DNA of 64,000 bases from Romanomermis culicivorax (lineage: Eukaryota; Nematoda; Enoplea; Mermithida; Mermithidae). The position numbers and the translations under genes are program-made. The notes beneath the pieces were generated by a model. It was not told the origin of the DNA. It saw only the letters and a list, made by a program, of their open reading frames with translations, and made no database searches. The stretch is taken from assembly GCA_963922205.1 (NCBI GenBank), contig CAWUHX010000398.1, forward strand, positions 146,972 through 210,971. Reading direction: 5' to 3'. This document shows positions 47,533-61,700 of the stretch, in pieces; position 1 is the first letter of the stretch, and each line of letters begins with the position of its first letter.

Positions 47533-47604
47533 AGAATACTTGGAGCCAAAACCTTTGATGTTTTATGTGTAGACTGGGATAGAATACCTGGAGCCAAAAC
47601 CTTT
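47533..47604 (+). repeat. Monomer with a 49-bp internal partial duplication
   Basis: TACTTGGAGCCAAAACCTTT is followed by GATGTTTTATGTGTAGAC and then by a second TACCTGGAGCCAAAACC. The inserted segment comes from a different monomer type, so this is a junction of two variants. The same structure recurs at about 49111-49185 and 61106-61175. Confidence 0.88.
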
Positions 47605-49339
47605 TACACAAGGTCAGGCTTTCTGCTGTAATGTATCAAACATTTAAACAACAGAATAGAAATTAGTAATATAAACATATGCTGTTCAAAAACTGTTTGA
47701 TAGTGATAGAGATAAAGGGCTTGATCTATGAAACCAAAGTGTTCATTACGATAAAGTTAAGCTTCTCTTCTATAATTCCTCTGACCTTTTAAAAGCATTT
47801 GGTGAAATAAAAACATGACCAAATATGTCTGTAATGTGTATCCCTATATTTCTTTTTTTCAGGAGAGTACAGAATGGAAAAATAAGAAAAAGTGTTTATG
47901 ATTCTAAAGATGCAGATCAAACCTCAATGTGATAGGAATTAGTAGAGGTCGAGGGTTTGAAAATAGCAATGTTTCTTATAAAATCAAAGTTCATAATTTA
48001 TCATATAGATGAAATTCACATGTGGGCAACTTCATGGCTTTAGTTTTCATGATTCTCACTACATGACATTTCATGACTACACTGGAATAGAATACTTGGA
48101 GCCAAAACCTTCTACACAAGGTCAGGCTTTCTGCTGTAATGTATCAAACATTTAAACAACAGAATAGAAATTGGTAATATAAACATATGCTGTTCAAAAA
48201 CTGTTTGATAGTGATAGAGATAAAGGGCTGAAACCAATAAGTGTTCATTACAATAAAGTTAAGCTTCTCTTCTATAATTCCTCTGACCTTTTAAAAGCAT
48301 TTGGTGAAATAAAAACATGACCAAATATGTCTGTAAAGTGTATCCCTATATTTCTTTTTTTCAGGAGAGTACAGAATGGAAAAATAGAAAAAAGTGTTTG
48401 TGATTCTAAAGATGCAGATCAAACCTTAATCTGATAGGAATTAGTAAAGGTCGAGGGTCTGAAAATAGCATTGTTGCTTATAAAATCAAAGTTCATAATT
48501 TATCATATGAATGAAACTCACATGTGGGCAACTTCCAGGCTTTAGTTTTCATGATTCTCACTACATGACATTTGATGACTACACTGGAATAGAATACCTG
48601 GAGCCAAAACCTTTTACACAAGGTCAGGCTTTCTGCTGTAATGTATCAAACATTTGAACAACAAAACAGAAATTGGTAGTATAAACATATGCTGTTCAGC
48701 AACTGTTTGATAGTGATAGAGATAAAGGGCTTGATCTATGAAACCAATAAGTGTTCATTACAATAAAGTTAAGCTTCTCTTTGATAATTCCTCTGACCTT
48801 TTAAAGGTATTCGGTGAAATAAAAACATGACCGAATATGTCTGTAAAGTGACATTTGTAACAACCTATATTTCTTTTTTTCAGGAATGTACAGAATGGAA
48901 AAATAAAAAAAAGTGTTTGTGATTCTAAAGATGCAGATCAAACCTTAATCTGATAGGAATTAGTAAAGGGTGAGGGTCTGAAAATAGCATTGTTGCTTAT
49001 AAAATCAAAGTTCATAATTTATCATAAAAATGAAACTCACATGTGGGCAACTTCCAGGCTTTAGTTTTCATGATTCTCACTACATGACATTTCATGACTA
49101 CACTGGAATAGAATACTTGGAGCCAAAACCTTTGATGTTTTATGTGTAGACTGGGATAGAATACCTGGAGCCAAAACCTTTTACACAAGGTCAGGCTTTC
49201 TGCTGTAATGTATCAAACATTCAAACAACAAAATAGAAATTAGTAATATAAACATATGCTGTTCAAAAACTGTTTGATAGTGATAGAGATAAAGGGCTTG
49301 ATCTATGAAACCAATAGGTGTTCATTACAATAAAGTTAA

Positions 49340-52300
49340 GCTTCTTTTTGATAATTCCTCTGACCTTTTAAAGGCATTTGGTGAAATAAAAACATAACCA
49401 AATACGTCTGTAAAGTGTCATTTGTAAATCCCTATATTTCTTTTTTTTCAGGAGGGTATAAAATGGAAAAATAAAAAAAAAGTGTTTGTGATTCTAAAGA
49501 TGCAGATCAAACCTTAATCTGATAGGAATTAGTAAAGGTCACGGGTCTGAAAATAGCATTGTTGCTTATAAAATCAAAGTTCATAATTTATCATATGATT
49601 TAACTCACATGTGGGCAACCTCGTGGCATTAGTTTCCATGATTCTCACCACATGAGCTTTTATGACTGCACTGGAATAGACTTTACCTGAAGCCAAAACC
49701 TTTTACACAAACTCAGGCTTTCTGCTGTAATGTATCAAACATTCGAACAACAAAATAGAAATTAGTAATATGAATATATATGCTGTTCAAAAACTGTTTG
49801 ATAGTGATAGAGATAAAGGGCTTGATCTATGAAACCAATAAGTGTTCATTACAATAAAGTTAAGCTTCTCTACTATTACTCCTCTGACCTTTTAAAGGCA
49901 TTCCGTGAAATAAAAACATGACCAAATATGTCTGTAAAGTGACATTTGTAAATCCCTATATTTCTTTTTTTCAGGAGAGTACAGAATGGAAAAATAAAAA
50001 AAAGTGTTTGTGATTCTAAAGATGCAGATCAAACCTTAATCTGATAGGAATTAGTAAAGGTCAAGGGTCTAGTAGCATTGTTGCTTATAAAATCAAAGTT
50101 CATAATTTATCATATAAATGAAACTCACATGTGGGCAACTTCCAGGCTTTAGTTTTCATGATTCTCACTACATGACATTTCATGACTACACTGGAATAGA
50201 ATACTTGGAGCCAAAACCTTTTACACAAGGTCAGGCTTTCTGCTGTAATGTATCAAACATTTAAACAACAGAATAGAAATTGGTAATATGAACATATGCT
50301 GTTCAAAAACTGTTTGATAGTGATAGAGATGAAGGGCTTGATCTATGAAACCAATAAGTGTTCATTACAATAAAGTTAAGCTTCTCTTCTATAATTCCTC
50401 TGACCTTTTAAAAGCATTTGGTGAAATAAAAACATGACCAAATATGTCTGTAAAGTGTATCCCTATATTTCTTTTTTTCAGGAGAGTACAGAATGGAAAA
50501 ATAAAAAAGAGTGTTTGTGATTCTAAAGATGCAGATCAAACCTTAATCTGATAGGAATTAGTAAAGGTCGAGGGTCTGAAAATAGCATTGTTGCTTATAA
50601 AATCAAAGTTCATAATTTATCATATGAATGAAACTCACATGAGGGCAACTTCCAGGCTTTAGTTTTCATGATTCTCACTACATGACATTTGATGACTACA
50701 CTGGAATAGAATAGTTGGAGCCAAAACCTTTTACACAAGGTCAGGCTTTCTGCTGTAATGTATCAAACATTCAAACAACAAAATAGAAATTAGTAATATA
50801 AACATGTGCTGTTCAAAAACTGTTTGATAGTGATAGAGATAAAGGGCTTGATCTATGAAACCAATAAGTGTTCATTACAATAAAGTTAAGCTTCTTTTTG
50901 ATAATTCCTCTGACTTTTTAAAGGCATTTGGTGAAATAAAAACATAACCAAATACGTCTGTAAAGTGTCATTTGTAAATCCCTATATTTCTTTTTTTTCA
51001 GGAGGGTATAAAATGGAAAAATAAAAAAAAAGTGTTTGTGATTCTAATGATGCAGATCAAACCTTAACGTAATAGGAATTAGTAAAGGTCAAGGGTCTGA
51101 AAATAGCATTGTTGCTTATAAAATCAAAGTTCATAATTTATCATATAAATGAAACTCACATGTGGGCAACTTCCAGGCTTTAGTTTTCATGATTCTCACT
51201 ACATGACATTTCATGACTACACTGGAATAGAATAGTTGGAGCCAAAACCTTTTACACAAGGTCAGGCTTTCTGCTGTAATGTATCAAACATTCAAACAAC
51301 AAAATAGAAATTAGTAATATAAACATATGCTGTTCAAAAACTGTTTGATAGTGATAGAGATAAAGGGCTTGATCTATGAAACCAATAAGTGTTCATTACA
51401 ATAAGGTTAAGCTTCTTTTTGATAATTCCTCTGACCTTTTGAAGGCATTTGGTGAAATAAAAACAAGACCAAATACATCTGTAAAGTGTCATTTGTAAAT
51501 CCATATATTTCTTTTTCTTCAGGGGGGTATTAAATAGAAAAAGAAAAAAAAGTGTTTGTGATTCTAAAGATGCAGATCAAACCTTAATCTGATAGGAATT
51601 AGTAAAGGTCAAGGGTCTGAAAATGGCATTGTTGCTTATAAAATCAAAGTTCATAATTTATCATATAAATGAAACTCACATGTGGGCAACTTCCAGGCTT
51701 TAGTTTTCATGATTCTCACTACATGACATTTCATGACTACACTGGAATAGAATAGTTGGAGCCAAAACCTTTTACACAAGGTCAGGCTTTCTGCTGTAAT
51801 GTATCAAACATTCAAACAACAAAATAGAAATTAGTAATATAAACATATGCTGTTCAAAAACTGTTTGATAGTGATAGAGATAAAGGGCTTGATCTATGAA
51901 ACCAATAAGTGTTCATTACAATAAAGTTAAGCTTCTTTTTGATAATTCCTCTGACCTTTTGAAGGCATTTGGTGAAATAAAAACAAGACCAAATACATCT
52001 GTAAAGTGTCATTTGTAAATCCATATATTTCTTTTTCTTCAGGAGGGTATTAAATAGAAAAAGAAAAAAAAGTGTTTGTGATTCCAAAGATGCAGATCAA
52101 ACCTTAATCTGATAGGAATTAGTAAAGGTCAAGGGTCTGAAAATGGCATTGTTGCTTATAAAATCAAAGTTCATAATTTATCATATAAATGAAACTCACA
52201 TGTGGGCAACTTCCAGGCTTTAGTTTTCATGATTCTCACTACATGACATTTCATGACTACACTGGAATAGAATAGTTGGAGCCAAAACCTTTTACACAAG

Positions 52301-55300
52301 GTCAGGCTTTCTGCTGTAATGTATCAAACATTTAAACAACAAAATAGAAATTGGTAATATAAACATATGCTGTTCAAAAACTGTTTGATAGTGCTAGAGA
52401 TAAAGGGCTTGATCTATGAAACCAATAAGTGTTCATTACAATAAAGTTAAACTTCTCTTTGATAATTCCTCTGACCTTTTAAAGGCATTCCGTGAAATAA
52501 AAACATGACCAAATATGTCTGTAAAGTGACATTTGTAAATCCCTATATTTCTTTTTTTCAGGAGAGTACAGAATTTAAAAATAAAGAAAAGTGTTTGTGA
52601 TTCTAAAGATGCAGATCAAACCTTGATCTGATAGGAATTAGTAAAGGTCAAGGGTCTGAAAATAGCATTGTTGCTAATAAAATCAAAGTTCATAATTTAT
52701 CATATGAATGAAACTCACATGAGGGCAACCTCGTGGCTTTAGTTTTCATGATTCTCACCACATGAGCTTTTATGACTGCACTGGAATAGACTTTACCTGA
52801 AGCCAAAAGCTTTTACACAAACTCAGGCTTTCTGCTGTAATGTATCAAACATTCGAACAACAAAATAGAAATTAGTAATATGAATATATATGCTGTTCAA
52901 AAACTGTTTGATAGTGATAGAGATAAAGAGCTTGATCTATGAAACCAATAAGTGTTCATTACAATAAAGTTAAGCTTCTCTTCTATTACTCCTCTGACCT
53001 TTTATAAGCATTTGGTGAAATAAAAACATGACCAAGTATGTCTGTAAAGTGTCATTTGTAAATCCCTATATTTCTTTTTTTCAGGAGGGTATAAAATGGA
53101 AAAATAAAAAAAAAGTGTTTGTGATTCTAAAGATGCAGATCAAACCTTAATCTGATAGGAATTAGTAAAGGTCGAGGGTCTGAAAATAGCATTGTTGCTT
53201 ATAAAATTAAAGTTCATAATTTATCATATAAATGAAACTCACATGTGGGCAACTTCGTGGCATTAGGTTTCATGATTCTCACTACATGACATTTGATGAC
53301 TACACTGGAATAGAATACCTGGAGCCAAAACCTTTTCCACAAGGTCAGGCTTTCTGCTGTAATGTATCAAACATTTAAACAACAAAATAGAAATTGGTAG
53401 TATAAACATATGCTGTTCAAAAACTGTTTGATAGTGATAGAGATAAAGGGCTTGATCTATGAAACCAATAAGTGTTCATTACAATAAAGTTAAGCTTCTT
53501 TTTGATAATTCCTCTGACCTTTTGAAGGCATTTGGTGAAAAAAAAACAAGACCAAATACATCTGTAAAGTGTCATTTGTAAATCCATATATTTCTTTTTC
53601 TTCATGGGGGTATTAAATAGAAAAAGAAAAAAAAGTGTTTGTGATTCTAAAGATGCAGATCAAACCTTAATCTGATAGGAATTAGTAAAGGTCAAGGGTC
53701 TGAAAATGGCATTGTTGCTTATAAAATCAAAGTTCATAATTTATCATATAAATGAAACTCACATGTGGGCAACTTCCAGGCTTTAGTTTTCATGATTCTC
53801 ACTACATGACATTTCATGACTACACTGGAATAGAATAGTTGGAGCCAAAACCTTTTACACAAGGTCAGGCTTTCTGCTGTAATGTATCAAACATTCAAAC
53901 AACAAAATAGAAATTAGTAATATAAACATATGCTGTTCAAAAACTGTTTGATAGTGATAGAGATAAAGGGCTTGATCTATGAAACCAATAAGTGTTCATT
54001 ACAATAAAGTTAAGCTTCTTTTTGATAATTCCTCTGACCTTTTAAAGGCATTTGGTGAAATAAAAACATAACCAAATACGTCTGTAAAGTGTCATTTGTA
54101 AATCCCTATATTTCTTTTTTTTCAGGAGGGTATAAAATGGAAAAATAAAAAAAAAGTGTTTGTGATTCTAAAGATGCAGATCAAACCTTAATCTGATAGG
54201 AATTAGTAAAGGTCACGGGTCTGAAAATAGCATTGTTGCTTATAAAATCAAAGTTCATAATTTATCATATGATTTAACTCACATGTGGGCAACCTCGTGG
54301 CATTAGTTTCCATGATTCTCACCACATGAGCTTTTATGACTGCACTGGAATAGACTTTACCTGAAGCCAAAACCTTTTACACAAACTCAGGCTTTCTGCT
54401 GTAATGTATCAAACATTCGAACAACAAAATAGAAATTAGTAATATGAATATATATGCTGTTCAAAAACTGTTTGATAGTGATAGAGATAAAGGGCTTGAT
54501 CTATGAAACCAATAAGTGTTCATTACAATAAAGTTAAGCTTCTCTACTATTACTCCTCTGACCTTTTAAAGGCATTCCGTGAAATAAAAACATGACCAAA
54601 TATGTCTGTAAAGTGACATTTGTAAATCCCTATATTTCTTTTTTTCAGGAGAGTACAGAATGGAAAAATAAAAAAAAGTGTTTGTGATTCTAAAGATGCA
54701 GATCAAACCTTAATCTGATAGGAATTAGTAAAGGTCAAGGGTCTAGTAGCATTGTTGCTTATAAAATCAAAGTTCATAATTTATCATATAAATGAAACTC
54801 ACATGTGGGCAACTTCCAGGCTTTAGTTTTCATGATTCTCACTACATGACATTTCATGACTACACTGGAATAGAATACTTGGAGCCAAAACCTTTTACAC
54901 AAGGTCAGGCTTTCTGCTGTAATGTATCAAACATTTAAACAACAGAATAGAAATTGGTAATATGAACATATGCTGTTCAAAAACTGTTTGATAGTGATAG
55001 AGATGAAGGGCTTGATCTATGAAACCAATAAGTGTTCATTACAATAAAGTTAAGCTTCTCTTCTATAATTCCTCTGACCTTTTAAAAGCATTTGGTGAAA
55101 TAAAAACATGACCAAATATGTCTGTAAAGTGTATCCCTATATTTCTTTTTTTCAGGAGAGTACAGAATGGAAAAATAAAAAAGAGTGTTTGTGATTCTAA
55201 AGATGCAGATCAAACCTTAATCTGATAGGAATTAGTAAAGGTCGAGGGTCTGAAAATAGCATTGTTGCTTATAAAATCAAAGTTCATAATTTATCATATG

Positions 55301-58300
55301 AATGAAACTCACATGAGGGCAACTTCCAGGCTTTAGTTTTCATGATTCTCACTACATGACATTTGATGACTACACTGGAATAGAATAGTTGGAGCCAAAA
55401 CCTTTTACACAAGGTCAGGCTTTCTGCTGTAATGTATCAAACATTCAAACAACAAAATAGAAATTAGTAATATAAACATGTGCTGTTCAAAAACTGTTTG
55501 ATAGTGATAGAGATAAAGGGCTTGATCTATGAAACCAATAAGTGTTCATTACAATAAAGTTAAGCTTCTTTTTGATAATTCCTCTGACTTTTTAAAGGCA
55601 TTTGGTGAAATAAAAACATAACCAAATACGTCTGTAAAGTGTCATTTGTAAATCCCTATATTTCTTTTTTTTCAGGAGGGTATAAAATGGAAAAATAAAA
55701 AAAAAGTGTTTGTGATTCTAATGATGCAGATCAAACCTTAACGTAATAGGAATTAGTAAAGGTCAAGGGTCTGAAAATAGCATTGTTGCTTATAAAATCA
55801 AAGTTCATAATTTATCATATAAATGAAACTCACATGTGGGCAACTTCCAGGCTTTAGTTTTCATGATTCTCACTACATGACATTTCATGACTACACTGGA
55901 ATAGAATAGTTGGAGCCAAAACCTTTTACACAAGGTCAGGCTTTCTGCTGTAATGTATCAAACATTCAAACAACAAAATAGAAATTAGTAATATAAACAT
56001 ATGCTGTTCAAAAACTGTTTGATAGTGATAGAGATAAAGGGCTTGATCTATGAAACCAATAAGTGTTCATTACAATAAGGTTAAGCTTCTTTTTGATAAT
56101 TCCTCTGACCTTTTGAAGGCATTTGGTGAAATAAAAACAAGACCAAATACATCTGTAAAGTGTCATTTGTAAATCCATATATTTCTTTTTCTTCAGGGGG
56201 GTATTAAATAGAAAAAGAAAAAAAAGTGTTTGTGATTCTAAAGATGCAGATCAAACCTTAATCTGATAGGAATTAGTAAAGGTCAAGGGTCTGAAAATGG
56301 CATTGTTGCTTATAAAATCAAAGTTCATAATTTATCATATAAATGAAACTCACATGTGGGCAACTTCCAGGCTTTAGTTTTCATGATTCTCACTACATGA
56401 CATTTCATGACTACACTGGAATAGAATAGTTGGAGCCAAAACCTTTTACACAAGGTCAGGCTTTCTGCTGTAATGTATCAAACATTCAAACAACAAAATA
56501 GAAATTAGTAATATAAACATATGCTGTTCAAAAACTGTTTGATAGTGATAGAGATAAAGGGCTTGATCTATGAAACCAATAAGTGTTCATTACAATAAAG
56601 TTAAGCTTCTTTTTGATAATTCCTCTGACCTTTTGAAGGCATTTGGTGAAATAAAAACAAGACCAAATACATCTGTAAAGTGTCATTTGTAAATCCATAT
56701 ATTTCTTTTTCTTCAGGAGGGTATTAAATAGAAAAAGAAAAAAAAGTGTTTGTGATTCCAAAGATGCAGATCAAACCTTAATCTGATAGGAATTAGTAAA
56801 GGTCAAGGGTCTGAAAATGGCATTGTTGCTTATAAAATCAAAGTTCATAATTTATCATATAAATGAAACTCACATGTGGGCAACTTCCAGGCTTTAGTTT
56901 TCATGATTCTCACTACATGACATTTCATGACTACACTGGAATAGAATAGTTGGAGCCAAAACCTTTTACACAAGGTCAGGCTTTCTGCTGTAATGTATCA
57001 AACATTTAAACAACAAAATAGAAATTGGTAATATAAACATATGCTGTTCAAAAACTGTTTGATAGTGCTAGAGATAAAGGGCTTGATCTATGAAACCAAT
57101 AAGTGTTCATTACAATAAAGTTTAACTTCTCTTTGATAATTCCTCTGACCTTTTAAAGGCATTCCGTGAAATAAAAACATGACCAAATATGTCTGTAAAG
57201 TGACATTTGTAAATCCCTATATTTCTTTTTTTCAGGAGAGTACAGAATTTAAAAATAAAGAAAAGTGTTTGTGATTCTAAAGATGCAGATCAAACCTTGA
57301 TCTGATAGGAATTAGTAAAGGTCAAGGGTCTGAAAATAGCATTGTTGCTAATAAAATCAAAGTTCATAATTTATCATATGAATGAAACTCACATGAGGGC
57401 AACCTCGTGGCTTTAGTTTTCATGATTCTCACCACATGAGCTTTTATGACTGCACTGGAATAGACTTTACCTGAAGCCAAAAGCTTTTACACAAACTCAG
57501 GCTTTCTGCTGTAATGTATCAAACATTCGAACAACAAAATAGAAATTAGTAATATGAATATATATGCTGTTCAAAAACTGTTTGATAGTGATAGAGATAA
57601 AGAGCTTGATCTATGAAACCAATAAGTGTTCATTACAATAAAGTTAAGCTTCTCTTCTATTACTCCTCTGACCTTTTATAAGCATTTGGTGAAATAAAAA
57701 CATGACCAAGTATGTCTGTAAAGTGTCATTTGTAAATCCCTATATTTCTTTTTTTCAGGAGGGTATAAAATGGAAAAATAAAAAAAAAGTGTTTGTGATT
57801 CTAAAGATGCAGATCAAACCTTAATCTGATAGGAATTAGTAAAGGTCGAGGGTCTGAAAATAGCATTGTTGCTTATAAAATTAAAGTTCATAATTTATCA
57901 TATAAATGAAACTCACATGTGGGCAACTTCGTGGCATTAGGTTTCATGATTCTCACTACATGACATTTGATGACTACACTGGAATAGAATACCTGGAGCC
58001 AAAACCTTTTCCACAAGGTCAGGCTTTCTGCTGTAATGTATCAAACATTTAAACAACAAAATAGAAATTGGTAGTATAAACATATGCTGTTCAAAAACTG
58101 TTTGATAGTGATAGAGATAAAGGGCTTGATCTATGAAACCAATAAGTGTTCATTACAATAAAGTTAAGCTTCTTTTTGATAATTCCTCTGACCTTTTGAA
58201 GGCATTTGGTGAAAAAAAAACAAGACCAAATACATCTGTAAAGTGTCATTTGTAAATCCATATATTTCTTTTTCTTCAGGGGGGTATTAAATAGAAAAAG

Positions 58301-58700
58301 AAAAAAAAGTGTTTGTGATTCTAAAGATGCAGATCAAACCTTAATCTGATAGGAATTAGTAAAGGTCAAGGGTCTGAAAATGGCATTGTTGCTTATAAAA
58401 TCAAAGTTCATAATTTATCATATAAATGAAACTCACATGTGGGCAACTTCCAGGCTTTAGTTTTCATGATTCTCACTACATGACATTTCATGACTACACT
58501 GGAATAGAATAGTTGGAGCCAAAACCTTTTACACAAGGTCAGGCTTTCTGCTGTAATGTATCAAACATTCAAACAACAAAATAGAAATTAGTAATATAAA
58601 CATATGCTGTTCAAAAACTGTTTGATAGTGATAGAGATAAAGGGCTTGATCTATGAAACCAATAAGTGTTCATTACAATAAAGTTAAGCTTCTTTTTGAT
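49340..58700 (+). repeat. Two tandem copies of a 9-monomer higher-order unit (4674 bp)
   Basis: Diagnostic variants recur 4674 bp apart: GGTCACGGGTCTG at 49538 and 54212, ATTCGAACAACAAAATAG at 49741 and 54415, and GTGAAAAAAAAACAAGACC near 53535 and 58209. Within the unit a 4-monomer offset of 2083 bp is also visible (similar monomers at 51854 and 53937, and at 56528 and 58611). The exact ends are approximate. Confidence 0.9.
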
Positions 58701-61700
58701 AATTCCTCTGACCTTTTGAAGGCATTTGGTGAAATAAAAACAAGACCAAATACATCTGTAAAGTGTCATTTGTAAATCCATATATTTCTTTTTCTTCAGG
58801 AGGGTATTAAATAGAAAAAGAAAAAAAAGTGTTTGTGATTCCAAAGATGCAGATCAAACCTTAATCTGATAGGAATTAGTAAAGGTCAAGGGTCTGAAAA
58901 TGGCATTGTTGCTTATAAAATCAAAGTTCATAATTTATCATATAAATGAAACTCACATGTGGGCAACTTCCAGGCTTTAGTTTTCATGATTCTCACTACA
59001 TGACATTTCATGACTACACTGGAATAGAATAGTTGGAGCCAAAACCTTTTACACAAGGTCAGGCTTTCTGCTGTAATGTATCAAACATTTAAACAACAAA
59101 ATAGAAATTGGTAATATAAACATATGCTGTTCAAAAACTGTTTGATAGTGCTAGAGATAAAGGGCTTGATCTATGAAACCAATAAGTGTTCATTACAATA
59201 AAGTTAAACTTCTCTTTGATAATTCCTCTGACCTTTTAAAGGCATTCCGTGAAATAAAAACATGACCACATATGTCTGTAAAGTGACATTTGTAAATCCC
59301 TATATTTCTTTTTTTCAGGAGAGTACAGAATTTAAAAATAAAGAAAAGTGTTTGTGATTCTAAAGATGCAGATCAAACCTTGATCTGATAGGAATTAGTA
59401 AAGGTCAAGGGTCTGAAAATAGCATTGTTGCTAATAAAATCAAAGTTCATAATTTATCATATGAATGAAACTCACATGAGGGCAACTTCCAGGCTTTAGT
59501 TTTCATGATTCTCACTACATGACATTTGATGACCACACTGGAATAGAATACTTGGAGCCAAAACCTTTTACACAAGGTCAGGCTTTCTGCTGTAATGTAT
59601 CAAACATTTAAACAACAGAATAGAAATTGGTAATATAAACATATGCTGTTCAAAAACTGTTTGATAGTGATAGAGATAAAGGGCTTGATCTATGAAACCA
59701 ATAAGTGTTCATTACAATAAAGTTAAACTTCTCTTTGATAATTCCTCTGACCTTTTAAAGGCATTCCGTGAAATAAAAACATGACCAAATATGTCTGTAA
59801 AGTGTCATTTGTAAATCCCTATATTTCTTTTTTTCAGGAGAGTATAGAATAAAAAAATAAAAAAAATTGTTTGTGATTCTAAAGATGCAGATCATACCTT
59901 AATCTGATAGGAATTAGTAAAGGTCGAGGGTCTGAAAATAGCATTGTTGCTTATAAAATTAAAGTTCATAATTTATCATATAAATGAAACTCACATGTGG
60001 GCAACTTCCTGGCATTAGTTTTCATGATTCTCACTACATGACATTTGATGACTACACTGGAATAGAATACCTGGAGCCAAAACCTTTTACACAAGGTCAG
60101 GCTTTCTGCTGTAATGTATCAAACATTTAAACAACAAAATAGAAATTGGTAGTATAAACATATGCTGTTCAAAAACTGTTTGATAGTGATAGAGATAAAG
60201 GGCTTGATCTATGAAACCAATAAGTGTTCATTACAATAAAGTTAAGCTTCTCTTCTTAATTCCTCTGACCTTTTAAAGGTATTCAGTGAAATAAAAACAT
60301 GACCAAATATGTCTGTAATGTGTCATTTGTAAATCCCCATATTTCTTTTTTTCAGGAGGGTATAAAATGGAAAAATAAAAAAAAAGTGTTTGTAATTCTA
60401 AAGATGCAGATGAAACCTTAATCTGATAGGAATTAGTAAAGGTCGAAGGTCTGAAAATAGCATTGTTGCTTATAAAATCAAAGTTCATAATTTATCATAT
60501 GAATGAAACTCACATGTGGGCAACTTCCAGGCTTTAGTTTTCATGATTCTCACTACATGACATTTGATGACTACTATGGGATAGAATACCTGGAGCCAAA
60601 ACTTTTTACACAAGGTCAGGCTTTCTGCTGTAATGTATCAAACATTTAAACAACAAAATAGAAATTGGTAGTATAAACATATGCTGTTCAAAAACTGTTT
60701 GATAGTGATAGAGATAAAGGGCTTGATCTATGAAACCAATAAGTGTTCATTACAATAAAGTTAAGCTTCTCTTTGATAATTCCTCTGACCTTTTAAAGGC
60801 ATTTGGTGAAATAAAAACATGACCAAATACATCTGTAAAGTGTCATTTGTAAATCCATATATTTCTTTTTCTTCAGGAGGGTATTAAATAGAAAAATAAA
60901 AAAAAGTGTTTGTGATTCTAAAGATGCAGATCAAACCTTAATCTGATAGGAATTAGAAAAGGGTGAGGGTCTGAAAATAGCATTGTTGCTTATAAAATCA
61001 AAGTTCATAATTTATCATAAAAATGAAACTCACATGTGGGCAACTTCCAGGCTTTAGTTTTCATGATTCTCACTACATGACATTTCATGACTACACTGGA
61101 ATAGAATACTTGGAGCCAAAACCTTTGATGTTTTATGTCTAGACTGGGATAGCATACCTGGAGCCAAAACCTTTTACACAAGGTCAGGCTTTCTGCTGTA
61201 ATGTATCAAACATTCAAACAACAAAATAGAAATTAGTAATATAAACATATGCTGTTCAAAAACTGTTTGATAGTGATAGAGATAAAGGGCTTGATCTATG
61301 AAACCAATAAGTGTTCATTACAATAAAGTTAAGCTTCTTTTTGATAATTCCTCTGACCTTTTAAAGGCATTTGGTGAAATAAAAACATAACCAAATACAT
61401 CTGTAAAGTGTCATTTGTAAATCCCTATATTTCTTTTTTTTCAGGAGGATATAAAATGGAAAAATAAAAAAAAAGTGTTTGTGATTCTAATGATGCAGAT
61501 CAAACCTTAACGTAATAGGAATTAGTAAAGGTCAAGGGTCTGAAAATAGCATTGTTGCTTATAAAATCAAAGTTCATAATTTATCATATGATTTAACTCA
61601 CATGTGGGCAACCTCGTGGCATTAGTTTTCATGATTCTCACCACATGAGCTTTTATGACTGCACTGGAATAGACTCTACCTGAAGCCAAAACCTTTTACA

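Noticed and set aside
51854..58844. Recurring minus-strand open frame of about 77 codons at 51854, 56528 and 58611, and a related one at 53417
   Set aside because: They lie wholly inside satellite monomers, repeat because the monomers repeat, are low-complexity (Leu/Phe/Ser/Lys), and are broken in most other monomers.
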